Assembly: GCA_013180625.2 (NCBI GenBank)
Contig: SNVD02011092.1
Coordinates: forward strand, 372,001-436,000
Length of the DNA: 64,000 nucleotides
From: Boswellia sacra
Lineage: Eukaryota; Streptophyta; Magnoliopsida; Sapindales; Burseraceae
Direction: 5' to 3'
Shown here: one piece after another, positions 34,406 to 44,474 of the stretch
How the letters are laid out: each line of letters starts with the position of its first letter
Position numbering within the stretch: position 1 is the first letter of the stretch
Made by a program: the position numbers and the translations under genes
The notes under the pieces: model-generated
The model's input: the letters and a program-made list of their open reading frames with translations, nothing else
What the model was told of the DNA's origin: nothing
Database searches by the model: none

Positions 34406-36063
34406 GCCTTACGTAATATACTATACAAGTAGGACTTTAAATGATGCACAAATGAATTACGCAACAACTGAAAAAGAACTACTTGCAGTAGTATTTGCAT
34501 TGGACAAATTTCGATCGTATTTAATTGGTTCTCTAACAATTGTTTACACTGACCATGCAGCTATGAGATATTTAATGTCTAAACAGGATGAAAAACATAG
34601 ATTGATATGGTGGATCTTATTGCTCTAAGAATTCAACATCACAATAAAGGATAAGAGAGGAGCCGAAAATGTCGTTGCAGATCATCTTTCAAGACTAACG
34701 ACAGAGACATTAATTGAAACTTCACCTATCAATGATTCTTTTCCTGATGAATTATTATTTTCTGTTGCTACTGTACCTTGGTTTGCTAACATTGTAAATT
34801 TCCTTGCAACAAGAAAAATGCCACCTCATTGGAATGCTCAAGACAAAAGGAAATTTTTAAACGAGGTGAAAAATTTTTATTGGGATGACACATATCTGTT
34901 CAAATATTGTCCAAACCAAATAATAAGAAGATGCATACCTGACAATAAGGTAAGTAGTGCCATTAACTTTTGTCATTCTGAAGGATGTAGATGACATTTT
35001 TCATCTAGAAAAACAGCTGCTAAAATCTTACAATGTTGATTTTATTGGCCCACCTTATTTAAAGATGCACATGCATTTTGCAAAACGTGTGAAATTTGTC
35101 AAAAACTGGGATCCATTTCAAAAAGAAACATGATGCCTTTGAATCCCGTTCTTGTTGTTGAAATCTTTGACTGTTGGGGTATTGATTTTATGGGACCCTT
35201 TCCACCGTCATTTGGTTTTCTGTACATTCTTGTTGTAGTAGACTATGTTTCAAAATGGGTCGAGGCAATTCCATGTCGAAATAATGATCACAAAACAGTT
35301 GTCAAATTTTTGAAAGAAAATATCTTGAGTAGATTTGGAATTCCTCGAGCCATTATTAGTGATGGGGGTACACATTTTTGTAACAAACCATTCGAAACTT
35401 TAATGAAGAAATATGGAATAACCCATAAAATTTCTACACCTTATCACCCCGCAAACAAGTGGACAAGTTGAATTAGCTAATAGGGAGATCAAACAGATCT
35501 TAGAAAAAACGGTTAACCCAAATCGTAAAGATTGGTCTTTAAGACTTACTGATGCACTTTGGGCTTACCGAACTGCTTTTAAAATATCATTGGGAATGTC
35601 TCCTTATAGACTAGTTTATGGGAAACATTGTCGCTTGCCTGTGGAAATTGAGCATAAAGCTTATTAGGCAATTAAAACAATCAACACAAATTTGAATGAT
35701 GCTTGCAAGTTACGTAAACTCCAACTGAGTGAACTTGAAGAAATCAGGAATGAGGCTTATGAAAATTCTAAAATCTGCAAAGAAAAAATGAAGGTTTTTC
35801 ATGACAAATCCATTGTTAGAAAATCTTTTGAACCTTCCCAAAAAGTTCTTTTGTATGATTCAAGATTGCATTTGTTTCCTGGTAAACTTAGGTCTCGTTG
35901 GACTGGGCCTTCCATTGTTAAAAATGTTTTCCCTCATCGAGCAGTTGAAATTGAGAACCCAAAGAATGGTAATGTGTTTAAAGTTAATGGACAACGGTTA
36001 AAACCATTCTTTCAAAATTTTGATCAAAATGAAGAGTCCATTGCTTTAATCGATCCTTTTTAA
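34406..36063 (+). pseudogene. RNase H end and integrase of element C
   Basis: After the frameshift, RNase H continues ([49 protein letters not shown]). The integrase has a zinc-binding region near 34970-35110 broken by a stop and an indel, then a core open from 35130: [14 protein letters not shown] (first D), [13 protein letters not shown] (second D), and [14 protein letters not shown] after a frameshift near 35455 (the E). The C-terminal part (35692-36063) is open: [19 protein letters not shown] to [17 protein letters not shown]. No chromodomain is present. Confidence 0.85.
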
Positions 36064-36082
36064 GGATGGATTTTTTCCAATC

Positions 36083-36147
36083 AAGTGGCGGATACGGTAC
36101 TCCGTGACTTTTAAAGTCGGTTTTTCAGTTCCCTAAAAACTGTTTCT
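36083..36147 (+). promoter_or_regulatory. Conserved hairpin cluster between integrase and ORF-X
   Basis: CGGATACGGTACTCCG, GACTTTTAAAGTC and CAGTTCCCTAAAAACTG can form three consecutive small stems. The same 60-base stretch is kept in element B (23461-23525), where everything before it has been deleted to gag. A role in RNA structure or expression of the downstream genes is an inference. Confidence 0.6.
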
Positions 36148-36187
36148 CACATTGCATTCATTTTCTTTTCTTTTCTCGCATTTTTAC

Positions 36188-36736
36188 ATGGACACCATTC
36201 TCTCAAATCTGCGCAAACATTTTTCCTCCCTTCCTCAAAATTATTTGCTTAAAATTTACAAAGCTCGTGCTGAAAGACTAAGGATATTGATGTGTAAGGG
36301 TATGCCTGTTGAAGTAAGATGGTTAATTAAAGCCAAGGTTCGATTTTCTTATGAATTTTCAGATAATCTTTTTTCTCACATGCCAGGTATGGGAAAAAGC
36401 TCTTACGCCAAAAAGCGAAGAGTGCAAAAGTTACAAGTTTGTCCCAAATGTGCAAGATAGACTTGTAACCAGCGTTGCCGCTCCTTGGGATATTTGTCTA
36501 ATAATCGAGAGGATAAAATACAGTTCATCAAGAATGGACTGAGTAAGGAGTCTTTGGATGATATCTGAGTGACTCTTGAGACGCATTCTCGTGGACTTGT
36601 GCAACATGAAATTTTTAACTTATGGACACAATTCCGAGATGAGCAGGAACGCTATAGTCTTGGGAATCTGACTCAAAGCGACCCTGTTTGCCAGTTTATA
36701 AGAAAACTGGATGGGAAGCATATCCCCAACTCATAG
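36188..36736 (+). pseudogene. ORF-X of element C: basic cysteine-cluster protein resembling viral nucleic-acid-binding proteins
   Basis: One frame of 182 codons from ATG, with internal stops at codon 91 (TAG) and codon 127 (TGA). Visible parts: a helical N-terminus (MDTILSNLRKHFSSLPQNY), MPVEVRWLIKAKVRF, then GKSSYAKKRRVQKLQVC, C-x2-C, TCNQRC, SLGYLSNNREDKIQFI and KNGLSKESLDDI. A basic KKRR patch directly before a C-x2-C/C-x3-C cluster, followed by a short FI..G segment, is the layout of the cysteine-rich nucleic-acid-binding proteins of carlaviruses (Pfam Carla_C4); similarity is judged by eye. It is not a retroviral CCHC knuckle and not an Athila env. A and B' carry the same ORF before LOG. 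An alternative downstream frame stays open in part, so the exact C-terminus is uncertain. Confidence 0.6.
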
Positions 36737-37052
36737 AAGGTGTTTAAGCCGTTTCTGGACGTAAAACCAGAGGAAGATGTGAGCCACAGTCACAACTACC
36801 TTTACATATGCATGCGTGCCATCATTTTTGAATTTTAATACCTCATAGCTGTCATTTTTGAATTTGTATCTTTTGTTTGACTTATGGTGTCTTATTTCAT
36901 CATCTTTTGAATTTTTATGCATTATTGTCAACTTTTTTCAACAAACAACCGAGCTACCTAGTTAGATATCATCATTAGCATACCTTTTTGCACTCCATAA
37001 ATACCACATGTATTGTTCTCTTCTTCACACATAGTTAGAGAGTTGCATAGAC

Positions 37053-37702
37053 ATGGAGGGAACTTCAAAATGTCGAATCCAAAGGATATGTATATTCTGC
37101 GGATCTTGATCGGGTAAAAGTGAGGAGCTTGTAGAAGTAGCAAATTATCTTGGTAGGCTACTGGCTGAAAGAAAGATTCATGTGGTTTATGGGAAGGTAG
37201 CCTCAGGTTAATGGGTTGTGTGTCAACAGCTGCACATGTAGGAGGTAGTCAAGTTTTAGGAGTGATTCCTAAAGCTTTGGCTATAGAAAGCGTCGTTGGA
37301 AAAACGGTTGGGATAGAGTTATAGGTCTTCTCTATGTATGAACGCATGGCACATATGCTCATCAATTTAGATGCCTTTATTGCTTTACCAGGTGGCTTTG
37401 GTACTCTTGAATAAATTTTTCAAATCGCCTCTTGGGCCCAACTGAATCTCCATAAAAAACCCATAGGTTTGTTGAATGTCAAAAATTTCTTTGATCCTTT
37501 GATAAGTTTTGTTGATGCAGCTGTGGAACAAAATTTTATCCCTCATTCGGCGAGAAAGATCCTTGTTTCTGCCACTTCTACTGGCGAGTTGCTTGATAAA
37601 TTACAAGAAGTTGAGTATGAACCTGACCCAGCTAGTACTCAAATTAATTGGGCAGGAGGGCAAAACAAAAAGTGCAAATTGGATCTGAATCTCCGTTTGT
37701 AA
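37053..37702 (+). pseudogene. LOG-like cytokinin-activating gene captured by element C
   Basis: It starts at ATG (MEGTSKCRIQRICIFCGS) and ends with a tail DLNLRL and TAA, about 216 codons, the normal LOG length. LOG enzymes hydrolyse cytokinin nucleotide to free cytokinin and ribose 5-phosphate. Landmarks: FCGS, LMGCVSTAAHVGGSQVLG, PKALAIESVVGKTVG, MYERMAHM, PGGFGTLE, ASWAQLNLHKKPIGLLNV and HSARKILVSATSTGELLDKL. The family MHxRK reads MYERM. Breaks: a TGA after FCGS, a frameshift in the YGGG loop near 37193, TAG near 37322 and TAA near 37411. There are no introns. It lies about 315 bp after ORF-X on the transcript strand. Confidence 0.85.
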
Positions 37703-38715
37703 TGTTTTCTTGTGCTTTATTTTATTTTATTTTATGAGTCTTTTAGGTCATCTCTCTTGAATAACAGAAGCTTCAGGTAATGTCTCCTAAACTTTATCTC
37801 TCTACATTTAAACATTGAGGACAATGTTTCATTTAGTTGGGGCGGAAGAATAGTAGACATAAGTGTGTCTTGAATTTTCTTTTTCTTGCAAAAAAAAAAC
37901 AAAAAAAAACGAGTTAGTAATTAGATTCAGAGTGCAGTGTAAGCAGTTCAAATCCTCTTGAGACGCATTCTAGGTCATGAATGGCAGAGTAGGGAGGGCT
38001 AGTTTGAACTCTTGAAACACACTCTAACCAATTTGTCATTTTGTTTTGATTTTGCATTTTTTTGGACTCATTTTACTTAACTTAATGTTATTTAGTTTTG
38101 ATTTTTGAATTTTATAACAGGAAGGTCTTATTCATTTCACTTTGAATTATTCAAATCTATGAACTCTCACAACCTTATCATTTAATAAACTGTGTGCTTA
38201 TGTACTCGTTAAGCAAATATTCATGAACCTTTCTTCACACACACACATACCTTGATGCATGATTGTGGGTGGCGAAATGAAATATTACAATATTTGAGTT
38301 CTTTTGTTTTGTTTAGGATAACAACAAAAGGATGGGGAAAGTTTTAAAAAAACCAAAAAATAAAAAAATAAAAAGAGAGCAATTGTGGATAAGTTTGGTC
38401 TCGTAGCCTTCTTAATTTGAGCAATTAAGCTCAAGGGGTGCCTCAACACCTAATACTCTAAGACCAACTGGTTTGGGAGCTATTGGCCTAAAATTTGCTA
38501 CATGGATTAAGGAGAAAGCTTAATGAGATTGAATATTGCACTATCCACAAGTTTCTAAGCAAAAATAAAGCATCGGCAACTCGAGTCATTAAGCTCGTAG
38601 GGGTGTCTTAACACCTAATGCCCTAAGGCCAACTGGTCTGGGAGTCATTAGCCTAAGGCTCGCTACATGGGTTAAAGATGCATTCTTTCCAAAAAAAAAA
38701 GAGAAAAAGAAAGAG

Positions 38716-38752
<37 letters not shown>

Positions 38753-39028
38753 GAATGAATGCTCTTTACCTAAGGTTATTAGCCTTAACAACTATTAGAA
38801 TCGATATGGCTTATTTCTAATAAACCCCATAGTCATGTGTCAATTGAATACAAAAAGAAGGTTTGTTGATATCTTGACTGAAGGGTACATGAGTCATTTA
38901 AAAAAAATGGTTGAGAGTTTGTTTATTTGGATAAAATCAAGGAGAGTACAATAATGACTACCTTGGATGTAAAATTCTATAAATCACTTCTAAATAATAA
39001 CGCTTTAATTGCTAGGAACTAGCAATAA
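37703..39028 (+). other. 3' untranslated region of element C
   Basis: No gene is seen. The first 580 bp match element B (23740-24320). A two-unit repeat of about 100 bp lies at 38418-38511 and 38581-38675 (GAGCAATTAAGCTC and GAGTCATTAAGCTC starts), then a (TA)n microsatellite at 38718-38750. The CTTGAGACGCATTC...GAATGGCAGAG motif is at 37957-37990. Confidence 0.55.
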
Positions 39029-39043
39029 GCTGGTTGGGGGGTG
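39029..39043 (+). promoter_or_regulatory. Polypurine tract of element C
   Basis: GCTGGTTGGGGGGTG immediately precedes the right LTR and would prime plus-strand DNA synthesis. A near-identical copy (GCTAGTTGGGGGGTG) sits outside the left LTR at 29213-29227. Confidence 0.8.
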
Positions 39044-40388
39044 TGATGAACACTTAAATATGTATGTTTAATAAGAGTTTAGTTTATCATATTGCATTAA
39101 TAGTGTCATTAAATTTCTCAACTTAAGCATATTTGTAGTCTTTGCATCTTTAGAATTAACTTCCTTTTAATTTTGGTTTTGTTATAGGTTTGGTAAAATG
39201 GGCATAACTCTCTATTTATAGATTAGAATGGTGCAAATCTTAATGATTTAGAAAGATAATTAAGTTATCTACAAGATTACATTTCACAAGCATCATCAAA
39301 TTCGGGCTCTTAGTGGACCAAAAATTGGGCTTGAAGTGAACCCATCTGTAGATTCGGCCCAGCTTGACCATGCCTCAGTATTTTGATTGTATCTCTCAAA
39401 ATACGTATCTAAATTGTATGAATCAAGATGTTATAGAAAGCTGAGAGAAATATCTACGACTTTCATGAAGACATGTGATTCAAATGCTCAATAATTCAAT
39501 GTCAAAATTGGTGGTCAAAGTTGTACACCTAATGATCCCAATTGTCAAAGTTAGTTCACCTAATATTTGACAACTATTCCTTTGTAATTTGACAAGTTTG
39601 CCCCTAAATGTATCTATAAATAGAAGTTCCTTATGACCCATTAAGGCATCTTGGCCTTTGCTGGGATCTCTTGTTATTGTGTTTTTCTCTCTTGTATTAA
39701 TGAATTTCCTTTTTCTTATAATTTGTGTTCTTTCTCTTATAATGTCTTTCTAATTTCTCTCTTGCTAAGGTGAAAGGGTGAAACCTTTGATATGAGAGTG
39801 AGGATTCTCTAACCCTTTGATATGTGCTTAATTGTCATAATATTGTGTTGTTTATTTTATATGATTTATATTTATTTTCTTAATCAATCTTGACACCACT
39901 CGGAAAGTGGAGGTCTTGATCCATTGTCGACAATCTTTGGCACATCAAATGCTTGGATCCCTTCTAGATGTCGTATGGTTCTTCCTTACCGGCATGAATC
40001 TAGTTAGAAACCTTGATTTTTTGTAGACATATGATGATTGGCACATTGGATGCTTGAATCCATTTATAAGTAGTATAAATATTGGTAACGAAGCAAATAT
40101 AATTCATATAACTAAAATAGGTTGTTTATCCTTATTTGAATTATCAAGGGCGGATCCCCTAACCTTAGCTATCATTATTATTGTGTTAATTTCTTTTACT
40201 TGTGTATTTTAATTATTCTCATCTACTATTGATATTATCTTGTCATATCTTTGAATCATCATATCATACTTGCTTAGCTTATAATTTGTAGCGCTAAAAT
40301 CCCCTTTCTCGTGGATCGACCTCGGTCTCACCGAGTTTATTACTTCGACACTCCTATACTTGGGAGATAATCCTTTCCGGATGTGTCA
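39044..40388 (+). repeat. 3' LTR of element C
   Basis: It begins TGATGAACAC, ends CGGATGTGTCA and is 1345 bp long. The TATA box TATAAATAGA lies at 39615-39624. It is followed by the target duplication GTTAA. Confidence 0.9.
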
Positions 40389-40393
40389 GTTAA

Positions 40394-43300
40394 CCAGCAG
40401 AACCTTGCTTCAGTTGTATCGAATATTTGTCCTTCTTGGAAGTTCTTATCCAATGTCACTAAGTAAACTGCATGTAGAGTTTTGGTGTATTGAGATCCTA
40501 CTTTGTACAGTTTGAGTGATTTGCAGCTTTCTCCACAGTGGATCGCTTGTCAGGCTACCAGATTATTAGATGGAGTTTCTTTTGGTTTGATTTTTGTTTA
40601 TGGTTCTAACGATCCATGTGTTCGTCGAAAGTTGTAGGACTTTTTCAGAGCTCAGTCCATGGGTTTTAGTGACTTACCTTGGCTGGCATTGGGTGATTTC
40701 AATGCGATTATATGCTCTTCGGATAGAGTTGGTGGGGATCAGGCTTGGCATGGTTACATAGATGAGTTTGGTCAGTGTGTTCATGATGTAATGTTGATCA
40801 GGGTACTAGCTTTTGGGCTTCGGTATACTTGGCATAATGGGCAGCAGGGAGAGGGTATTAGTCTTAGGACTCTTGATTGGAGTTTTGGTAGCGTTTCATG
40901 GTTCTTGACTTGGCCAAGCACAACTTCTGAGGTTCTACCACGGGATGTTTCTGATCACAGTGCTATGGTCATCAGATTTGGAGATCAACGTAGGTAGACC
41001 TCCAGTCCTTTTAAATTTTTGAACTTTTTGGCTAACCGAGAGGATTTCTTAGAATTTTTTCAGAGAGAATGGTCTATGCCTGCGGACGAGCATCCTATGT
41101 TTCGAGTCACACAGAAATTGGGGTTGTTGAAACGTGAGTTTAAAACTTTGCATGCCAAGGATTCTAGCCACATCTCTAATAGGGTTATTGAGGCTAGTGC
41201 TCAGTGGGCTGCGGCTCAGGCTGCTCTAGATGAGAGCCCTTGCTTCCTAGATTGTATTTTGGTTGAGAGGGATTTTGCTAAGCAGTATTCCCAGTTATGT
41301 AGGGATGAGGAGGCTTTCTTTCGGCAAAGGTCAATGATCCAATGGCTCTCTTTGGGGGATCATAATACCAAGTTCTTTTACAAGTCTCTGATCCATAGAC
41401 AGGTTCGAAATCGGATTCATCAGCTTGAGGATCAGGATGGCACCATCGTTACAAATCGAGGTGACCTAGGTCATTTGGCTATAAGGTACTTTCAGAAATT
41501 GCTTACAGCTCCTTCTCCACCTTCTATTATAGATGCTTCTCGGTTTTTCTTTGGTAGAATTTATGAGGAGATGCTGCCTTCTTTGGTATGCCCTATTACT
41601 GATGATGAGATCAGGTCAGCTTTATTCTCGATTCCTGATGATAAAGCTCCAGAACCGGATGGGTACACCTCTCTTTTCTTTAAGAGGGCTTGGGACATTA
41701 TTAGTGTGGAGTTTAAGGCTATTGTGTGCTACTTCTTCGTGACTTGCCAGATGCCAAAATGTGTTAATGCCACTAGAATTGCCTTGGTCCCCAAGGTTGA
41801 GCCTCCGAGGACTATGAGTGACTTTCGACCAATCTCTTGTTGTAATGTACTCTACAAATGCATCTCTAAAGTGATTGTGAATTGGTTCAAAGCAATCTTA
41901 CTTGATGTTATTGAGAGTTCACAGTCTGCTTTTGTTCCAGGTCAGAGGATCTCTGATGCCATTCTTTTGATCAAGAGCTAATGCATAATTACCATCTTGG
42001 GTACACACCTCCCCGGTATGCTTTAAAGGTGGATATTCGGAAAGCTTTTGATACTGTTAGCTGGGATTTCATCCTTAGGGTTAAGGATGATCGGTATTCT
42101 AGAGTGTATGGTTCGCTGGATTGCGACATGCACGTCTTCTGCACATTTCTCAGTTGCTTTAAATGGAGAACTTCATGGTTTCTTTCCTACCTCCAAAGGT
42201 GTTCGATAGGGAGATCCGTTATCACCATACCGTTTCGTGTTGGCCACGGAGGGTTTGAGTGGTATTCTTTGGAAGGCTTCTCAGCCACCTGGTTTTCAAT
42301 ATCATTGGAGATGCCAACAGATTTCTCTTACTCATCTTTGTTTTGTAGATGATCTGATGGTTTTTTTGTAGGGCAGATGTGGGCTCTGTTAGGGTGGTTC
42401 GTGCTACTTTGCAAGAGTTTCTGGGCTCTGTTAAGGTGGTTCGTGCTGCTTTGCAAGAGTTTGCAAAGCTCTCTGGTTTAGTTACGAATCCGGCCAAGAG
42501 TCATGTCTTCTTTTTCGGAGTCAATGATGAGGACAGAATAGTGTTACAGATCATCTTGGGTTTTCAGGTGGGGAGTCTGCCGGTTAGATATTTGGGGGTG
42601 CCTCTGATTAGTACCAGATTGCGCCTTTCAGATTATGCTCCTTTGATAGAACGAATTCTATCGAGGGTCAGGTTATGGACTTCTGTTGTGCTGACTTATG
42701 CTGGCCGTCTCCAGTTGATTAGGTCTATACTATTTTCCATTCAGGTATATTGGTCTTCTATGTTCATATTACTGGCAACAGTGGTATTGAAGATTGAGGG
42801 TATTTTGGCTGCTTTCCTCTGGAAAAGGACCTCTTTGTCTCGTTCTAGGGTCAAAGTAGCTTGGGATTCGATTTGCTATCTGTTGAAAGAAGGGGGATTG
42901 CGAATTAAGCAAGTGAAGGAGTCGAATCATGCTGCTATTCTAAAGCATATTTGGAGGCTTCTTTCTGACAAGTCCTCCACTTGTTCTTCTTGGGTTCATA
43001 AAGTGCTCATTCGGGGTCGCTCGTTTTGGCAAGTTCAGGTTACTTCTAGAGCCTACTGGTCTTAGAGGAAGATTTTGCAAAGTCAGGATTAGTGTAGGGG
43101 TAATTTGTCTCATGTATTGGAGACGAACGTGATACCTTACTTTGGCAGGATTACTGGTTACCATCAGGGGCGCCTTTATGATTTGTTTTCTTTCAAGACT
43201 CTCTCTTCCACAGGTCTTCCCTCAGATGCAAAGGTCTCAACTGTTATTCAGGATGGGGATTGGGCTTTTCCTGATGGTGGATCGGTCCTTAGACGGATTT

Positions 43301-44202
43301 GGGACTCTATCAGCATCCGGCCTATGATAGAGATTCCTGACCATATTATTTGGAAGGGCCACACCTCTGGTGTTTTCTCCATTGCCTCAGCTTGGGAATT
43401 ATTACGAAGCAGGAGATTGGCAAACTCATTTCACCATCTTCTGTGGTTCCCTAGCCATGTTCCTAGACACTCATTTATTCTTTAGCTTGCGTCATTGCAT
43501 TGCCTTCGTACTATGGACCGACTACGACGTCATGGCTTGTTATCCTCTTCGGTTTGTGTTCTCTGTGCTTCAGCAAATGAGACTCACGAGCATCTTTTCT
43601 TTAGCTATCTTTTCTCGTCTTCTGTATGGGGGGATATTTCAGCTAAGACTCTCATTGTTTGGCCATCTTCTAGCTGGCTCTCTCTACTTCAATGGGCTTC
43701 TCTTCATCTTCAGAGCAAGAAGAATTTTGGGCATATCCTTGCACGGTTGGTCTTTTCTGCTACAATTTATTTTCTATGGTATGAGAGGAACAATCTTGCG
43801 CATCAACACCGTCATCGGACTCGTCGTCAGGTGATTGATGAGATTTTTGCCTTGGTTCGCTCTCACCTTCTAACCTTAGAGGCCAATTATGCGATCACTC
43901 CTCAGCTTTGTGCCATATGGAGCCTTCATCGTTAGTTTTGTTTCTTGGATTTTGTTTTGTTTGGGCAATTACGCCCCTTTGTTTTGTTATTTCATTGATG
44001 TTAGTTTCTTTGTGGTTGGTTCATGCCTAAGTTTTATTTGGAGCCTTTTGCTCTATGTTTTGGTTGTTTGTTTAGAGCCTTTGGGCTTTATTATTTCCTT
44101 TTGGACTTGTGAGTACTAGGTACTCTTATTGGGGTATGCCCCTTGTATCTTGTACAATATTTTTCCTTTTAATGTGAAATAGTAATTTTCCCAAAAAAAA
44201 AA
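40394..44202 (+). pseudogene. L1-type LINE, 5'-incomplete, with endonuclease, RT and zf-RVT regions
   Basis: The endonuclease end is at about 40640-40990 (LALGDFNAIICSSDRVGG, DVSDHSAMVI). RT follows from 41019: WLSLGDHNTKFFY, LVPKVEPPRTMSDFRPISCC, SQSAFVPGQRISDAIL, LKVDIRKAFDTVSWDF and an F-V-D-D active site at about 42340. Downstream is VRYLGVPLISTRL, a WKRTSLSR block and a zf-RVT-like region (43370-43935, CVLCASANETHEHLFF). Several frameshifts and stops break it. An A-run at 44193-44202 is the poly(A) tail. A 42-bp in-frame tandem duplication (42381-42464) adds 14 codons after the active site. The 5' part meets the target site of element C. Confidence 0.85.
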
Positions 44203-44474
44203 GGTATGTTTTCGGTCGATCCCTTGTGCTGAGTTTCGAACTTCCGGAGTTGAGAGCTGATCTTACATATGGGGAGAGATCGATTCGACTCATAGATCAC
44301 AAAGAGCATGGACTTCGGAAGAGGAATATACCATTGGTGAAAGTACTTTAGGGAAATCACTCCATAGAGGAAGCGACTTGGGAATTAAAAAAGGAGATGC
44401 GTACCAAATACCCCTTTCTATTCGAATGATCATGCTGAATTTCGGGGACAAAATTCTTTTAAGGGGGAGAGAGT
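44203..44474 (+). pseudogene. C-terminal integrase remnant of a chromovirus-type Gypsy element
   Basis: Translation gives ADLTYGERSIRLIDHKEHG, LRKRNIPLVKVL, then EEATWELKKEMRTKYPFLFE, the standard end of the integrase in Del/Tekay-like elements (WE-xx-EMR-x-YP-x-LF), with one stop before it. A purine tract AAGGGGGAGAGAG follows directly before the LTR. The LINE poly(A) tail abuts its left side, so the LINE probably inserted into this element. Confidence 0.75.

Larger units (their letters stand above)
29213..40388 (+). mobile_element. Element C: near-complete Athila/Tat-like retrotransposon carrying ORF-X and a LOG-like gene
   Basis: Order: LTR, tRNA-Asp primer site, gag, protease, RT, RNase H, integrase, hairpin cluster, ORF-X, LOG-like gene, long 3' untranslated region, polypurine tract, LTR. 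The insertion is flanked by GTTAA at 29208-29212 and 40389-40393. On the left, 15 extra bases (GCTAGTTGGGGGGTG) separate the target duplication from the LTR; they copy the polypurine tract next to the right LTR. The two LTRs differ at roughly one base in twenty, so the insertion is not recent. Every coding region has at least one break. Confidence 0.9.

Noticed and set aside
36152..36460. Athila envelope-like gene
   Set aside because: The ORF after integrase has no signal peptide or membrane segment and has a basic cysteine cluster instead.
38718..38750. Regulatory TA-rich element
   Set aside because: A plain (TA)n microsatellite.
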